Origin: Eonycteris spelaea
Taxonomy: Eukaryota; Chordata; Mammalia; Chiroptera; Pteropodidae
DNA: 64,000 nucleotides
Assembly (NCBI GenBank): GCA_003508835.1
Contig: PUFA01000105.1
Location: 1,302,001-1,366,000 of the forward strand
Direction of reading: 5' to 3'
A model generated the notes under the pieces. That model saw only the letters and a program-made list of their open reading frames with translations, had not been told where the DNA came from and ran no database searches. Position numbers and translations under genes: made by a program. Positions 12,150-21,257 of this stretch are shown here, piece after piece (within the stretch, counting starts at the first letter, position 1; each line of letters opens with the position of its first letter).

Positions 12150-12965
12150 CTTTCTTTGAGAGATATGTTCAGTGTGCACATAAAAAGGCTAATTTCTTTC
12201 AGTGTATATATACTTAATAAGAACAAATGGGAATTTAAGCAAATTACCTTCTCAACCCTTCTGATTTATTAGTGTCTTGGTGACTCATTTACCATTGGAC
12301 CTCAAATAAATGATCCTGGTATGATATTCAAAAAAGGTTTTTTAATCAATGTTTTATGACAAACTCTAATAAAAGTTTCTTTGTCTAGATATTTCTTTTA
12401 TATCTTCTTTTAATGTGCCCTGAGGGTAATGTTAGGTTGAATCTGTAAGCTCTCTTGGCTGAAGACTATTTTCTGGCATTATTCTCATAGGCTTTCAGAC
12501 AGTCTCTTATTTACAGTCTGATAAATTGTATGCTTCTCTTCATTCCATTTTTCAAAGATATCTTTTATTATTCTGGGAATCTATTTCTTTCAGGCAAACG
12601 ATAGTTTTACATGGCTATTGTATGCTAAAATTCTTTATAGAATAATAAAACGCTAACATCAATGAATATCACAAGTCTTCTATTTCCTTTATTCCTGTTT
12701 GTTTTGTTCCCACTTTTTTTTTTATCATAAAAGCACTTCAGCATCACATTTTATTCATATCTTTCCCAAGAAGATGATTCATTAGAAATTCTTTCTATGC
12801 ATTTTTTTTAAATGTCATTTTTTTTCCTGTGCTGACTGTTTTGACCTAAATTTTGGTTGGAAGTCATTTTATATTTCTGCACTTGGTTGATTTTTTTCTG
12901 ACTTATTATGAAGAAATCTTTCTCAGAAAGTTTCAAGGAATATTTTAGAAAGCAGATTCTATTGC
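12150..12965. other. Unique T-rich non-coding stretch
   Basis: T-rich sequence with several T runs (for example at 12713-12723 and 12800-12830) and no recognisable gene or repeat. Confidence 0.5.
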
Positions 12966-12969
12966 CTTG

Positions 12970-13240
12970 TTATTAATGCATAACAAACTATTTCAAAACT
13001 CAGTGGCCTAAAACGGTGATCATTTATCTTTCAAAGGTCTGTGACTCTGCCGGGCTGGGCTCAGCTCAGCTGAGTACTTTCTCCAGGATTTTTGTGGCTG
13101 GAAAACTCCGCTTGTCACTGCAGTTCCATGGGCTGGTTGGAGTGGCTCAGTTCCACGTACGTTTCTTTATTCTTGGACCACCCGGCTGGCCAGGGCCTGC
13201 TCTAACCATTGGGATGACCAAGGAACTTAAGGACAGTCAA
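12970..13240 (-). mobile_element. Old MaLR LTR fragment (MLT1-like), antisense
   Basis: The plus strand begins 'taacaaactatttcaaaactcagtggcctaaaac' near 12983 and continues with a 'gctgggctcagctcagctgag' segment. This is the reverse-complement terminal region of MLT1-type LTRs. The element decays beyond about 13240. A 136-codon plus-strand frame (13016-13426) runs across it and is not a gene. Confidence 0.55.
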
Positions 13241-13950
13241 AGACCCATACAACTGTTACCGTATGCCCTGAACTGGCACGCTATCACTTACGATATTGGT
13301 CAAGAGCAGGTTATAGGGCAGAGCGCAATATTATGGGATGGGCACCTGTTCTTTGTCAATAATGAAGCTACAGACACAAGGGCATATAAAAGATTAAGGA
13401 CGATGATACATACCAAGAATGAGTAAGAAAGGAAATGAGAACTTTGTTTCATTCGTACTTGTCAGTGTGTTTTTTCAAATTGTGGATTTTTACCATTTAT
13501 TTTCAACTTCTTTTAAATATCCTTGAGTATTTGCATCAGGAATAGATCTTTTGTTTTCGCCTTTCTTTGGGCTTCGAAGAACCCCTCCTAGTGTTCTTTT
13601 GCTCATATATAAATGCGAAAAGGCTGGCCGGAGGTAGGTCGGGTAATGTTAATTCTGGCTTCATCTTATACTTAATTGTGCCTGATTCTTATTCTGTTGG
13701 AAAAATGGTAGATATTACAGTCAGTGGTTGTATTTTGAGGGTTAGAAAAGCCACCATGAATTCAGAATTGCTAACCAAGAGAAAAATAAGGTTGCCAGTC
13801 TTTGCACAATGTACCGTCTAATAATGTGTTGGAATCATAAAAATTGCTGGAATTTTGTGAATTGTAATTCTGCACAATGAGTTATTCAGGAAGTTATGAA
13901 AAGATAGATTAAAACAGGATCGATGGATTATTTTTAAAATGTCACCATTA
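13241..13950. other. Unique non-coding stretch
   Basis: Contains the tail of a chance frame from the upstream LTR fragment and an 84-codon plus-strand frame at 13567-13821 with no recognisable domain. No repeat family is identified. Confidence 0.4.
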
Positions 13951-13954
13951 TTTA

Positions 13955-14320
13955 ATTCATTTAATAGAACCTTTATTGAGTATCTGATACAGATGTCCTA
14001 TGGATATCAGTGTGGACCTAATGAACAGTATCATGACCACATGCTACGTAAATTCTAATGGCGAGAGACAAATATAAGCAAAAAATGAGTATAACTTTCG
14101 TAGACTATTGCAATTAAAAAAAGAGATAAAGTTAATGAGAGGAAGAAGGTATGCGGTATTGTACTGGGTGATCACAGAAGACCGTCTCTGAAAATACAAC
14201 TTTTGAGTATAGCTCGGAAAAAAAGGGAGAGAAGGAGCCTTATATATATTTCACTGAAGAGGCTTTTATGTAGAGGTAAGGCGAATGCAAAAGCACTGAG
14301 TTGTGAGTGTGGGCATTAGA
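13955..14320 (-). repeat. L2 LINE fragment
   Basis: The plus strand matches the reverse complement of the L2 3' kilobase in order: 'ttattgagtatctgatacagatgtc', 'taaattctaatggcgagagacaaata', 'gtgatcacagaagaccgtctctga', then 'gcgaatgcaaaagcactgag'. It is about 350 bp long and ends against a MIR. Confidence 0.75.
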
Positions 14321-14329
14321 GGTACCTGT

Positions 14330-14505
14330 GGCTTGAATCTGAAGGAGAAAAGTCAGAGCGGTTTGTACTTACCAGCGGTGTTACCATTGCTGAGTGTCTG
14401 AAACATCTGTGCCTCTGTTTCTTTCTCTGTAATACGGGGATTGAGAAACAGGACAATAACTCTGATGTTTAGCACCTCGCAGCCAGGCGTCGGTGTTCCC
14501 TTATT
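14330..14505 (+). repeat. MIR SINE
   Basis: The order of segments (ttgaatctga, accattgctgagtgtct, gtgcctctgtttctttctctgtaata, tttagcacctcgcagccaggcg) fits a nearly full-length sense MIR at high divergence. Confidence 0.6.
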
Positions 14506-14599
14506 GGAGATTTAAAAACTTCAGAGAACACTGACATCAGACAAGGTCATTCCGTGACCATCCTAAAGTGAGGCGAAACAGGACCAGCTGACACTTTTC

Positions 14600-14945
14600 T
14601 CGAGGGCAGACAAATGACAATGGCATTTTGTAAAACACAAATTACCCGCCGACAGGAGTGACCGTTGTTTCAATAGCCTCGGTGTGGCCTGCCCTCCTTC
14701 TCAAAGAGACTTAGTAGTGTTCTCAATTGGGGGAAAGTAGAATGTCCCCTGCTTTCTGAGGGCGCCCCCATCCAGAGTGAACCCTCTTCTCAAACCCCCT
14801 AATCAAAGCCCAGATCCTCTGCTAAATCCTTTCTCTCACTCTCTGAGAGCTGCCCACGGACCTCCATGGGTCTACTTGCTGAAATAAGAATTCACCCCAA
14901 CTTGTCTAACTACAGGTGTCTCTCTGTGGTCTTTGACTGGAGAGC
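14600..14945 (+). mobile_element. Putative LTR, family unknown
   Basis: The 3' part has LTR-like order: a C-rich segment, then 'tacttgctgaaataagaattcacccc' with a near-AATAAA signal at 14877-14890. A T/C-rich downstream stretch ends 'gtggtctttgactgg'. A MIR-like 3' segment follows at about 14953. I could not find matching target-site duplications, so the boundaries are approximate. Confidence 0.45.
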
Positions 14946-14952
14946 ATTGACA

Positions 14953-15030
14953 AGAGATAATAATGGTAGAGTTTTTATGAGGATGAAATTAATTAGTATG
15001 TGAACTGCACTCGGAACATGGTTGACGTTA
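14953..15030 (+). repeat. MIR 3' fragment
   Basis: 'agataataatggtagagtttttatgaggatgaaatta' resembles the MIR 3' core. It abuts the putative LTR. Confidence 0.5.
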
Positions 15031-15785
15031 AAAAAAGGAAGGTGACATTAATCGCCGTGTCCCAAATCTCTGTGTCCTGAGAATTTGGAACTGTGCCCTT
15101 CCAGGCGATACAGCTTAAACCTTTTCATCTTCTCCTGTGCCTCTGCTCTCAAGCTGCTCAGGCCACAGATCAATAATTTCTTTGTGCCCGGTGTCCTAAA
15201 GATCCCACGAAAACTAGTGCTTTCTTAAATAATTGCCCATCTAGAAAATAGCAAACAGTTTCATCTATTCAGTAGGGTTTGGTTGAAAATCGCCTTGTTA
15301 ATGCACACTGTTTGGGATATCTTGAAAAAAAAAATGGCTCTGTCTCTCATCTTCATCACCAATTCTTTTAGCAGTTCACACCACTGGGGACGTGCTAGTG
15401 AGCAGATATGGTCCTCTACTCAATGCTGCTGCAAATCCTATACCGCCTGTGTGTGCTGGGTCGGATGGGGTTCTGCCCCTGTGAACCCGTGCGGCAGCCC
15501 CAGCAATACTTTTATAGAAGTTGAGGAGGCCTCTACCTTGTGTGGACAGTTTTATTTTTACCTTATCCAATTTCAGTCTGATTCTGTGTATCATACTTAT
15601 TGCTCAGGTTCCGTTGGTTCAGTTTTAGCAGACTTGACTGAATGTAAGATAACGACTTGATATCCAAGAAATAAAAAAAGATGGAGGCATTTTTTTTATG
15701 TAGAACACAGTTATATATGTGGATGATAGAGATGTTGGCCACAAAAATAACATGCAAGTATATAATATAGGAAGGTTTAGAGCCG
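15031..15785. other. Unique non-coding stretch
   Basis: Contains a 125-codon plus-strand frame at 15283-15660 with no recognisable domain, plus overlapping minus-strand shadows. The moderately GC-rich part around 15400-15530 could be an unrecognised repeat. Confidence 0.4.
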
Positions 15786-15850
15786 AATAATTAATTGAAT
15801 CAACATACAAAACTTTAAATCCATGGATATAATGGACATAATAATGGTAT

Positions 15851-16272
15851 TGATGCCAGAGAGCTTGATGGGTGGGGGTGGGGGTCCAAAAAGGCACCCC
15901 TGACCCGGAGCTCTGGTGACCAGGTCTTTGTCTTGTGCCATGAGGAAGAATTCAAGGACAAGACAAACAGCAAGCAGGAAAGTGCAAGGTTTATTTTAAA
16001 GCAAAAGTATACACTTGAGAAGGAAGTGTAGGAGAATTCAGAGCTGGTTGTAGGGAGGCTGTCTGCATTATGGGCTTTTGTTTTTCTGGGGGGCTGTATC
16101 CCGGAGGGAAGGAGACATCCGAAGGCCATCTACCCTGTCTCCTGGCTCTGGCTTTTCTCTCACGCTGGGAGTCAAAACAGGGAGAGAGCCCTGAGTAAGG
16201 GACAAGGGAGAAATACTGGAGCCATATCCTGGAGGGGAGGGGATCTGCTCCTAGACTGTCAATCCTGCCTCA
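15851..16272 (-). mobile_element. Solo LTR, ERV1-type (422 bp)
   Basis: The element starts TGATGCC, ends GCCTCA, and is flanked by the direct repeat GTAT at 15847-15850 and 16273-16276. A 4-bp target duplication is the ERV1 (gammaretrovirus-like) habit. The reverse complement of the poly(A) signal AATAAA lies at 15990-15995, which puts the LTR on the minus strand. No internal retroviral sequence, primer-binding site or second LTR is present, so it is a recombination remnant. Overlapping minus-strand frames have no coding meaning. Confidence 0.8.
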
Positions 16273-16361
16273 GTATCACTTAATAAAATGGTTGGGAGGA
16301 TTAAATGAGCCTAATAAGGTAAAGTGTTTAATTGGATGCTTCTTCGTGTTAATCACTCATC

Positions 16362-16802
16362 TGTGTTAGGCAGAAAAATGGCTCCCCAGAGTTGTTCACA
16401 TCCTGATTTCTGGACCTGTGCAGATGCTACTTTACATGGCAAAAGGAATTTGGCAGATGAGTTAAGTATCGTCATACAGCGATAATCCTGAATTATTTCG
16501 TGGACTCAGTGTAATCATGAGGGACATTACAAAAAGGCAGAGTGTGTGGGAGGGGGGGCGGTCCGAGTCAGGGAGATGGGGCGAGGGAAGCAGAGGTCAG
16601 AGTGTTGGGGCCGTGACTGAGGGAAGCAGGCGGCCCAGGATGCTAGAAAAGGCCAGAAATGGATTTTTCTCCTAGAGCTCTGCTGACGCCTTGCCTTTGG
16701 TCCAGGGAGATTCCTGACTTCTGGAACTGTAAAATACGAATGCATGTTGTTTAAGCTTTTAAGTTTGTGGGAATTTGTCACAGCAGCAATGACATTAGTA
16801 CG
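16362..16802 (+). mobile_element. MLT1-like MaLR LTR
   Basis: It begins 'tgtgttaggcagaaaaatgg'. It continues with the characteristic 'ttacatggcaaaaggaatttggcagatg', 'ggactcagtgtaatcatgaggg' and 'gaagcagaggtcagagtg' segments. It ends near 'tttgtcacagcagcaatgac'. This is the order of an old non-autonomous ERVL-MaLR LTR in sense orientation. It sits near the 3' end of the MIR listed above. Confidence 0.8.
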
Positions 16803-16828
16803 ATCTGAGAGCTTTATTATTATTCATA

Positions 16829-17256
16829 TTGTTGAATTAGTTTGCTAGGTCTGGCACAACAAAGTACCACAGACGGAGGGACTTAAACAGGTATGTGTTG
16901 TCTCCCAGCTCTGGAGGCCGGAAATCCAAGATCGAGGTGTCCCAGGGCTGGGTCCTTCTGGGGGCCGTGTAGGAAGGAGGATCTGTTTCAGTTGTCTTTC
17001 CTTGGCGTCTAGATAGCCATTTCCTCCCCTTGTTTCACGTTTTCTTCATTCCTCCTGTGTTTCTGTCTCCAAGCTTTCCCTTTTTAGGAGGATTCCACTC
17101 ATACTGGTTTAGATTCCGCCCGCATGACCTCAATTTAAGCTATTTTCATGAAGACTCTGTCATTGAATAAGGGTACACTCGGAGGTGCTGGGGGTTAGAA
17201 CTTTAATATATGAATTTGGCAGGGTGTGTAAGGGGGCACACAACCATCTATAACCA
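16829..17256 (-). mobile_element. MLT1-like MaLR LTR, antisense
   Basis: The plus strand reads 'ttagtttgctaggtctggcacaac', 'ctctggaggccggaaatccaag', 'gctgggggttagaacttta' and ends 'ataacca', the reverse complement of an MLT1/MST-type LTR. An imperfect 5-bp flank match (TCATA at 16824-16828 and TCATG at 17257-17261) fits an ERVL-type target duplication. It lies tail to tail with the neighbouring sense LTR. Confidence 0.8.
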
Positions 17257-17261
17257 TCATG

Positions 17262-17745
17262 CTCATTCAGAATAAAATCCTGAAGTGTGAAAGCTATGAC
17301 TATACTTAGAAAATATCTAAGAATTATTTTAACCATAACTTTCATTTGATGAAGGTGATTTTCTTTTAAAGGGCAGGAAGATCGGGGACTTACCGTGTTG
17401 AAGAGGTACTGTGACTTACTGGCTTCCTAGGAAGTGGAACTGTTGCTACCGTCATGGGGGTACAGCCAGAATTATGGGACATGACAATTTAGTAGCTCTA
17501 AAAACAAACTCCTTTTTTTCCTTATAGAGAATTTCCTTCGCAGTTCAAAAGTTAAGTTGCTCGTGTTTTGTCATGAGGTCTGCCTACGTGTGCTGTTAAC
17601 TACATCATTGCGAGTATCCCCAATAATTCCGCAGGTGGTGAGCACAAAGCACTTATAATACAGCAACTGTCAGCTGCATTCTACCAGAGAAGAAGCAAAT
17701 CAAATCGTATTTACCACTGAAATTCGATGTTGATTAGATTTGTCT
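17262..17745. other. Unique non-coding stretch
   Basis: No gene or repeat recognised. The segment at 17590-17760 is non-repetitive and keeps several CpGs, so it could be a conserved non-coding element, but nothing in it is specific. Confidence 0.4.
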
Positions 17746-17747
17746 TA

Positions 17748-17825
17748 GATCAGCGGGCCTTAACACTTCAAGGACTCCTTTGAGAATATGTATTTTTAAA
17801 ACACTGGTTTATTGCCAGAAAAGTG

Positions 17826-17865
<40 letters not shown>

Positions 17866-17945
17866 CACAAAGTTTGCATACATGTCATACCATTTGAACA
17901 ACCTTTAAAGCTTATTTATGAGCCTCCCAGGGCTTTACCCTATAA
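17748..17945. mobile_element. Decayed hAT-type MITE holding a TG microsatellite
   Basis: The 'gggccttaacacttcaagga...tttgagaatatg' start and 'aacacaaagtttgcatacatgtcatacca' segment resemble a short non-autonomous hAT element. A (TG)n tract has expanded inside it. Family assignment is tentative. Confidence 0.35.
17828..17863. repeat. (TG)n microsatellite, 36 bp
   Basis: An uninterrupted dinucleotide run of 18 units. It is likely to be length-polymorphic and able to form Z-DNA. Confidence 0.95.
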
Positions 17946-18615
17946 CTTTTTTTCCTGAGGCAGACATGGGGGTGCTGGGGAAGACAAACCCTTCTTTCAG
18001 GAAATTCATGAAGTATTAGGAATGTAGGCTTAAAATACCAGAAAGAAGTCACAGAATACAAAGGAACTTAAAAAAATGTAAGGCCATATTGTGTAAGCTA
18101 TTTACATATATATCGAGAAGCCATAATATCAATGATTGGACCCACTGTAATAGGAATAGCAGAAAATAATAAAAAATAAAAATACAGATATATTTCCATT
18201 TTTGTAGCAACATCAAATTGAGTGCCACTTTAGGAAAGACAAACAAAGTGCTTATGGGCATTCGCTTCTCCTCTTTCATCCTTATAAATGAAAATAGGAA
18301 GGTACAGAAATATAACCCAGGACAGATACATTGCCTGCACCCTCGAATGACAAGTACTTGCTGCTAATGAATGACAGAGGCGAAAGGAGGACTTTCTATT
18401 GGCACATGGTTCCCTAAATTTTCAGCTAAATTCAAGTAAGGAATATGGAAAAAAAATAGGGGAGGAGTCATTTTTGTGATCAATTTTGTCAGATTTTTTC
18501 ATTTTCAGGACATGATTTAAAATAACTTACTTTTGAAACCGTGTGAGCTCTGAAATCTTGCCAAATTTCCTGAAAGCTTTGGTAAACTGTTCACCAGAGG
18601 TGTCTTTCTAAACCG
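17946..18615. other. Unique AT-rich non-coding stretch
   Basis: No gene or clear transposon. Minus-strand frames here, such as 18049-18279, are rich in Phe, Leu and Lys as expected of AT-rich chance frames. Confidence 0.5.
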
Positions 18616-18619
18616 AATT

Positions 18620-19464
18620 GCCTGTGTTGATCTACACACATACACACATATTGACATACGTGCATGTGTAGATGTGTGTATGTATGTATACATATACACA
18701 TATAAGTGTATATTTTTAAAACCTCTATTCTAAATTGTAACTCATTTATATGTATTCATTTATATATTTTCACACATTCCTTTTCTCTGGCAACCATCAG
18801 TTTGTGTCTGGGACAGTTTCTGTTTTGTTTTGTTTATTCACTTTTTTCGATTCCACAAATAAGTGAGTTCATATGTATTTGTCTTTCTCTGTCGACTTAT
18901 TTCACTTAGCATAATATCCTCGAGGTCTATCCATGTTGTTGTTGCAAGAGGCAAGATTTCATTCTTTTTTATGAATATATTTCAGTACATAAACACATTC
19001 ACATACACACATTTTCTTTATTCATCTATCAGTGGACAACTGGTTTGCTTTCGTATCTTGGCTATTGTAATTAATGCTGCAGTGAATATAGGAATTGCTA
19101 TGTCTTTCTGAATTAGTGTTGGATTTCTTTGGATAAATGCCCATAAGTGGAATTTCTAAGTTGTACAGTAGTTCTATTTTTAATGTTTTGTAGAATCTCC
19201 ATGCTGATTTCCATAGTGATTGTACCAATATACTGTCCCACCAACAGTGCATGAGGGTTCCCTTCTCTCCACATCGTCACCGACACTTGTTACTTTTGAC
19301 TTTTTGGTAACAGCTGTTCTGGCAGGTGTACAGTGGTATCTCATTGTGGTTTTGCATTTCCCTGGTGTGAGTGTGTCGAGCATCTTTTCGTTTGTCTGTT
19401 GGCCATCTGTATCTCCTTTTTGGAGAAATGTATATTCAAGTCCTCTGCCCCTTTTTAAATTGGA
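18620..19464 (-). mobile_element. L1 fragment, ORF2 3' end and 3' UTR, antisense
   Basis: The plus strand carries the reverse complement of the L1 ORF2 C-terminal coding region. Diagnostic stretches include 'acttatttcacttagcataata' near 18893, 'ttggctattgtaattaatgctg' near 19058 and 'ctgttggccatctgtatct' near 19395. A CA/TA-rich tract (18635-18715) marks its 3' end. Short frames on either strand are disabled pieces of the dead element. It looks like an old L1M-type copy. Confidence 0.9.
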
Positions 19465-19705
19465 TTACTTTTATTAAAAGTATTGGAGTGACATTGGGTA
19501 ATGAATGATATAGATTTCAAGTGTACGGTTCTGTACTACGTCATCTGTATATTGCATTGTGTGTTTACCACCCAAAATCACATCTCTTTCTGTCATCATA
19601 TATTTGACCTCCTAAACCTTTTCTGTCTTCTCCCTTTCTCTTTCCCTCTGGTAACCAATAAACTGTCACTGTCCTATTGCTCTTGAAATGATCTAGGTGA
19701 ACCAT
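19465..19705 (-). mobile_element. L1 3'-UTR insertion, antisense (bat-type 3' end)
   Basis: A T-rich head ('ttttattaaaagtattgg') is followed by an antisense L1 3' UTR with 'ggagtgacattgggtaatgaa' and 'catctgtatattgcattgtg'. It ends in a 'ccctctggtaaccaataaactg' segment. It abuts the previous L1 at the ORF2 C-terminal region, so it is probably a separate 5'-truncated insertion. The same 3' UTR recurs in sense at 51845-51945. My link to bat L1s is from memory. Confidence 0.7.
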
Positions 19706-20990
19706 TTTTTTTTCTCCTACTATTTTTTTCTTAACTTTTTTTTATGTTGCTATTTATCCCTTTTTTTTTGTTCTGTATACAAGAGATTAGAAATTGACCA
19801 GATCATGAGAGGGAAACCTAATAGGACAAAGATACTTTCATCGTAAAGGAAAATAATGCCATAGATTTGTTAATGCAAAATTAGATATAACGCCAAAATA
19901 TTATCATTAAGTTTCAAAATATTCTCAAAATCTTACGATCTGCTATTGGATTGTCTCTCCTGCCCATTCCTTTTTCTCGAATTAAATCTGTTTTGTTTTC
20001 TCAGGCACGCAAACATTTAAGAGGAAATGTGAACTTTTGTTACTTGGGAATAACCACATTTTAATATTGGCTATTTTGTTGTAAGTGTTAATATTTCTGC
20101 TGAATTAAAGACCTGATTAAGCCATTGATAATTAGCTAAAATAAAGACCTGATTAAGCTATTGGTGGTTAACCTAAATACCTTTTATGCATTCCCCCCAC
20201 CCCCATTGGAAAATGGGCTACGAGCTTTATGTGAATATTTTAAAAACACTTTTGGAAGCCACCCTTTTTGTATTTGGTAAAGTCTTTGTTATCTTAGGCT
20301 TTTTAATGATTGAACAGGGTGCTCCATGCTTCTCAATAGCTGCAGATTTATAAATTTGAATATTTTCAGTTTTTATCAACTTATGTACATTGTTCAGACT
20401 TTTAATCTATAGCTGGTGAGTTAGAATCAGAATAAATCATTTGTCAAACAATTGCACTTCTTCCTTCTTACTTACCTATTTAATAAGTCAGATTTTTATT
20501 TATAGCCAAAATATTTTAACTGTGAAACTTGAGAATTGGGTGAGTTGGTCTGTCAGATCATCTGTTCTCAATTTCAGTAAAAGACTATTTGGAAACTACT
20601 TTTACCTTGATCATTTTGACCTCTTCGTTCCTTGCAAGTTTCTCTTTTTTGTCCTCTTCCTCTTACCCCACTTGCCTGTCTTTCATGAACCCCGAGAGCT
20701 GATTGATTTTTTTCAGCTATGAGTCAGGCCTCCTGTACTGTCTTTTGATTTTCTAAGCCAGTAATTAGAATAATCATCCAAAGCTCAGACTTAGAACAAC
20801 AGCTTCAGTGGTTGAAATGTGACTCTTCTCTACCATTGGAATCTCTTCTTCTCTGCATTCTGAAACATGTTCTTTCTGGTATTTTCTGGTTTCAGATAAC
20901 TAATGATTTCTTTTTTCATGTTTCCTTATAAAAGATAAACTTATAAAATCAATAGAGGCCATTGTTTTAAATCTGTGCTCAAAGCTAAAG
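19706..20990. other. Unique AT-rich non-coding stretch
   Basis: T-rich immediately after the L1, then unique. The 93-codon plus-strand frame at 20441-20722 is rich in Phe and Leu and shows no domain. A 36-bp direct duplication lies at 20106-20177. Confidence 0.5.
20106..20177. repeat. Direct tandem duplication, 2 x 36 bp
   Basis: 'taaagacctgattaagc' starts both copies (20106 and 20142). The 3' parts have diverged, so it is an older event than the duplications at 5676 and 24407. Confidence 0.8.
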
Positions 20991-20994
20991 TACC

Positions 20995-21190
20995 AAGATT
21001 CAAAGATGAGTTCTGCCACTTTCTAGTCCTGTGACTTTAGCAAGATATTAGTTGTGTGCACCTCAGTCTTCTCAGCCAAGTTGGAATAATAGAAGAATCA
21101 CAGTGAGGCTTCTTTGAGTCAGCAGAAGTAAAATGCTTAAATCAGTGCCTTTTTTATTGTATTTGCTTAGTAAATGTTAGTTCTCTGCAT
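20995..21190 (+). repeat. MIR SINE
   Basis: The segments 'tgccactttctagtcctgtgactttagcaag', 'gtgcacctcagtcttctcagcc' and 'aatgcttaaatcagtgcc...gcttagtaaatgttag' follow full MIR order in sense orientation. Confidence 0.75.
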
Positions 21191-21204
21191 TATCTCAGCT
21201 TGGA

Positions 21205-21257
21205 AAAATATGAGCATATAGTAAATATTTGTTGAATGAATGAATGAATGAATGAAG
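21205..21257 (+). repeat. L2-type tail with (TGAA)n
   Basis: 'catatagtaaatatttgttgaatgaatgaatg' is the characteristic L2 3' terminus, ending in about six TGAA units at 21232-21256. Confidence 0.75.

Larger units (their letters stand above)
15815..16830 (+). repeat. MIR split by two LTR insertions
   Basis: MIR sense segments can be read at 15822-15850 ('ccatggatataatggacataataatggtat'-like), 16273-16361 ('gttgggaggattaaatgagcc' and following) and 16803-16830 (the 'ctttattattattcat' tail). They are separated by an ERV1-type solo LTR (15851-16272) and an MLT1 LTR (16362-16802). The three parts are in the correct MIR order, so this looks like one old SINE interrupted twice. Confidence 0.55.

Noticed and set aside
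13016..13426. 136-codon plus-strand frame
   Set aside because: It reads through an antisense MLT1-like LTR and has no recognisable domain.
15851..16272. Intact endogenous retrovirus
   Set aside because: Only one LTR with direct target repeats exists. No second LTR or viral gene is nearby.
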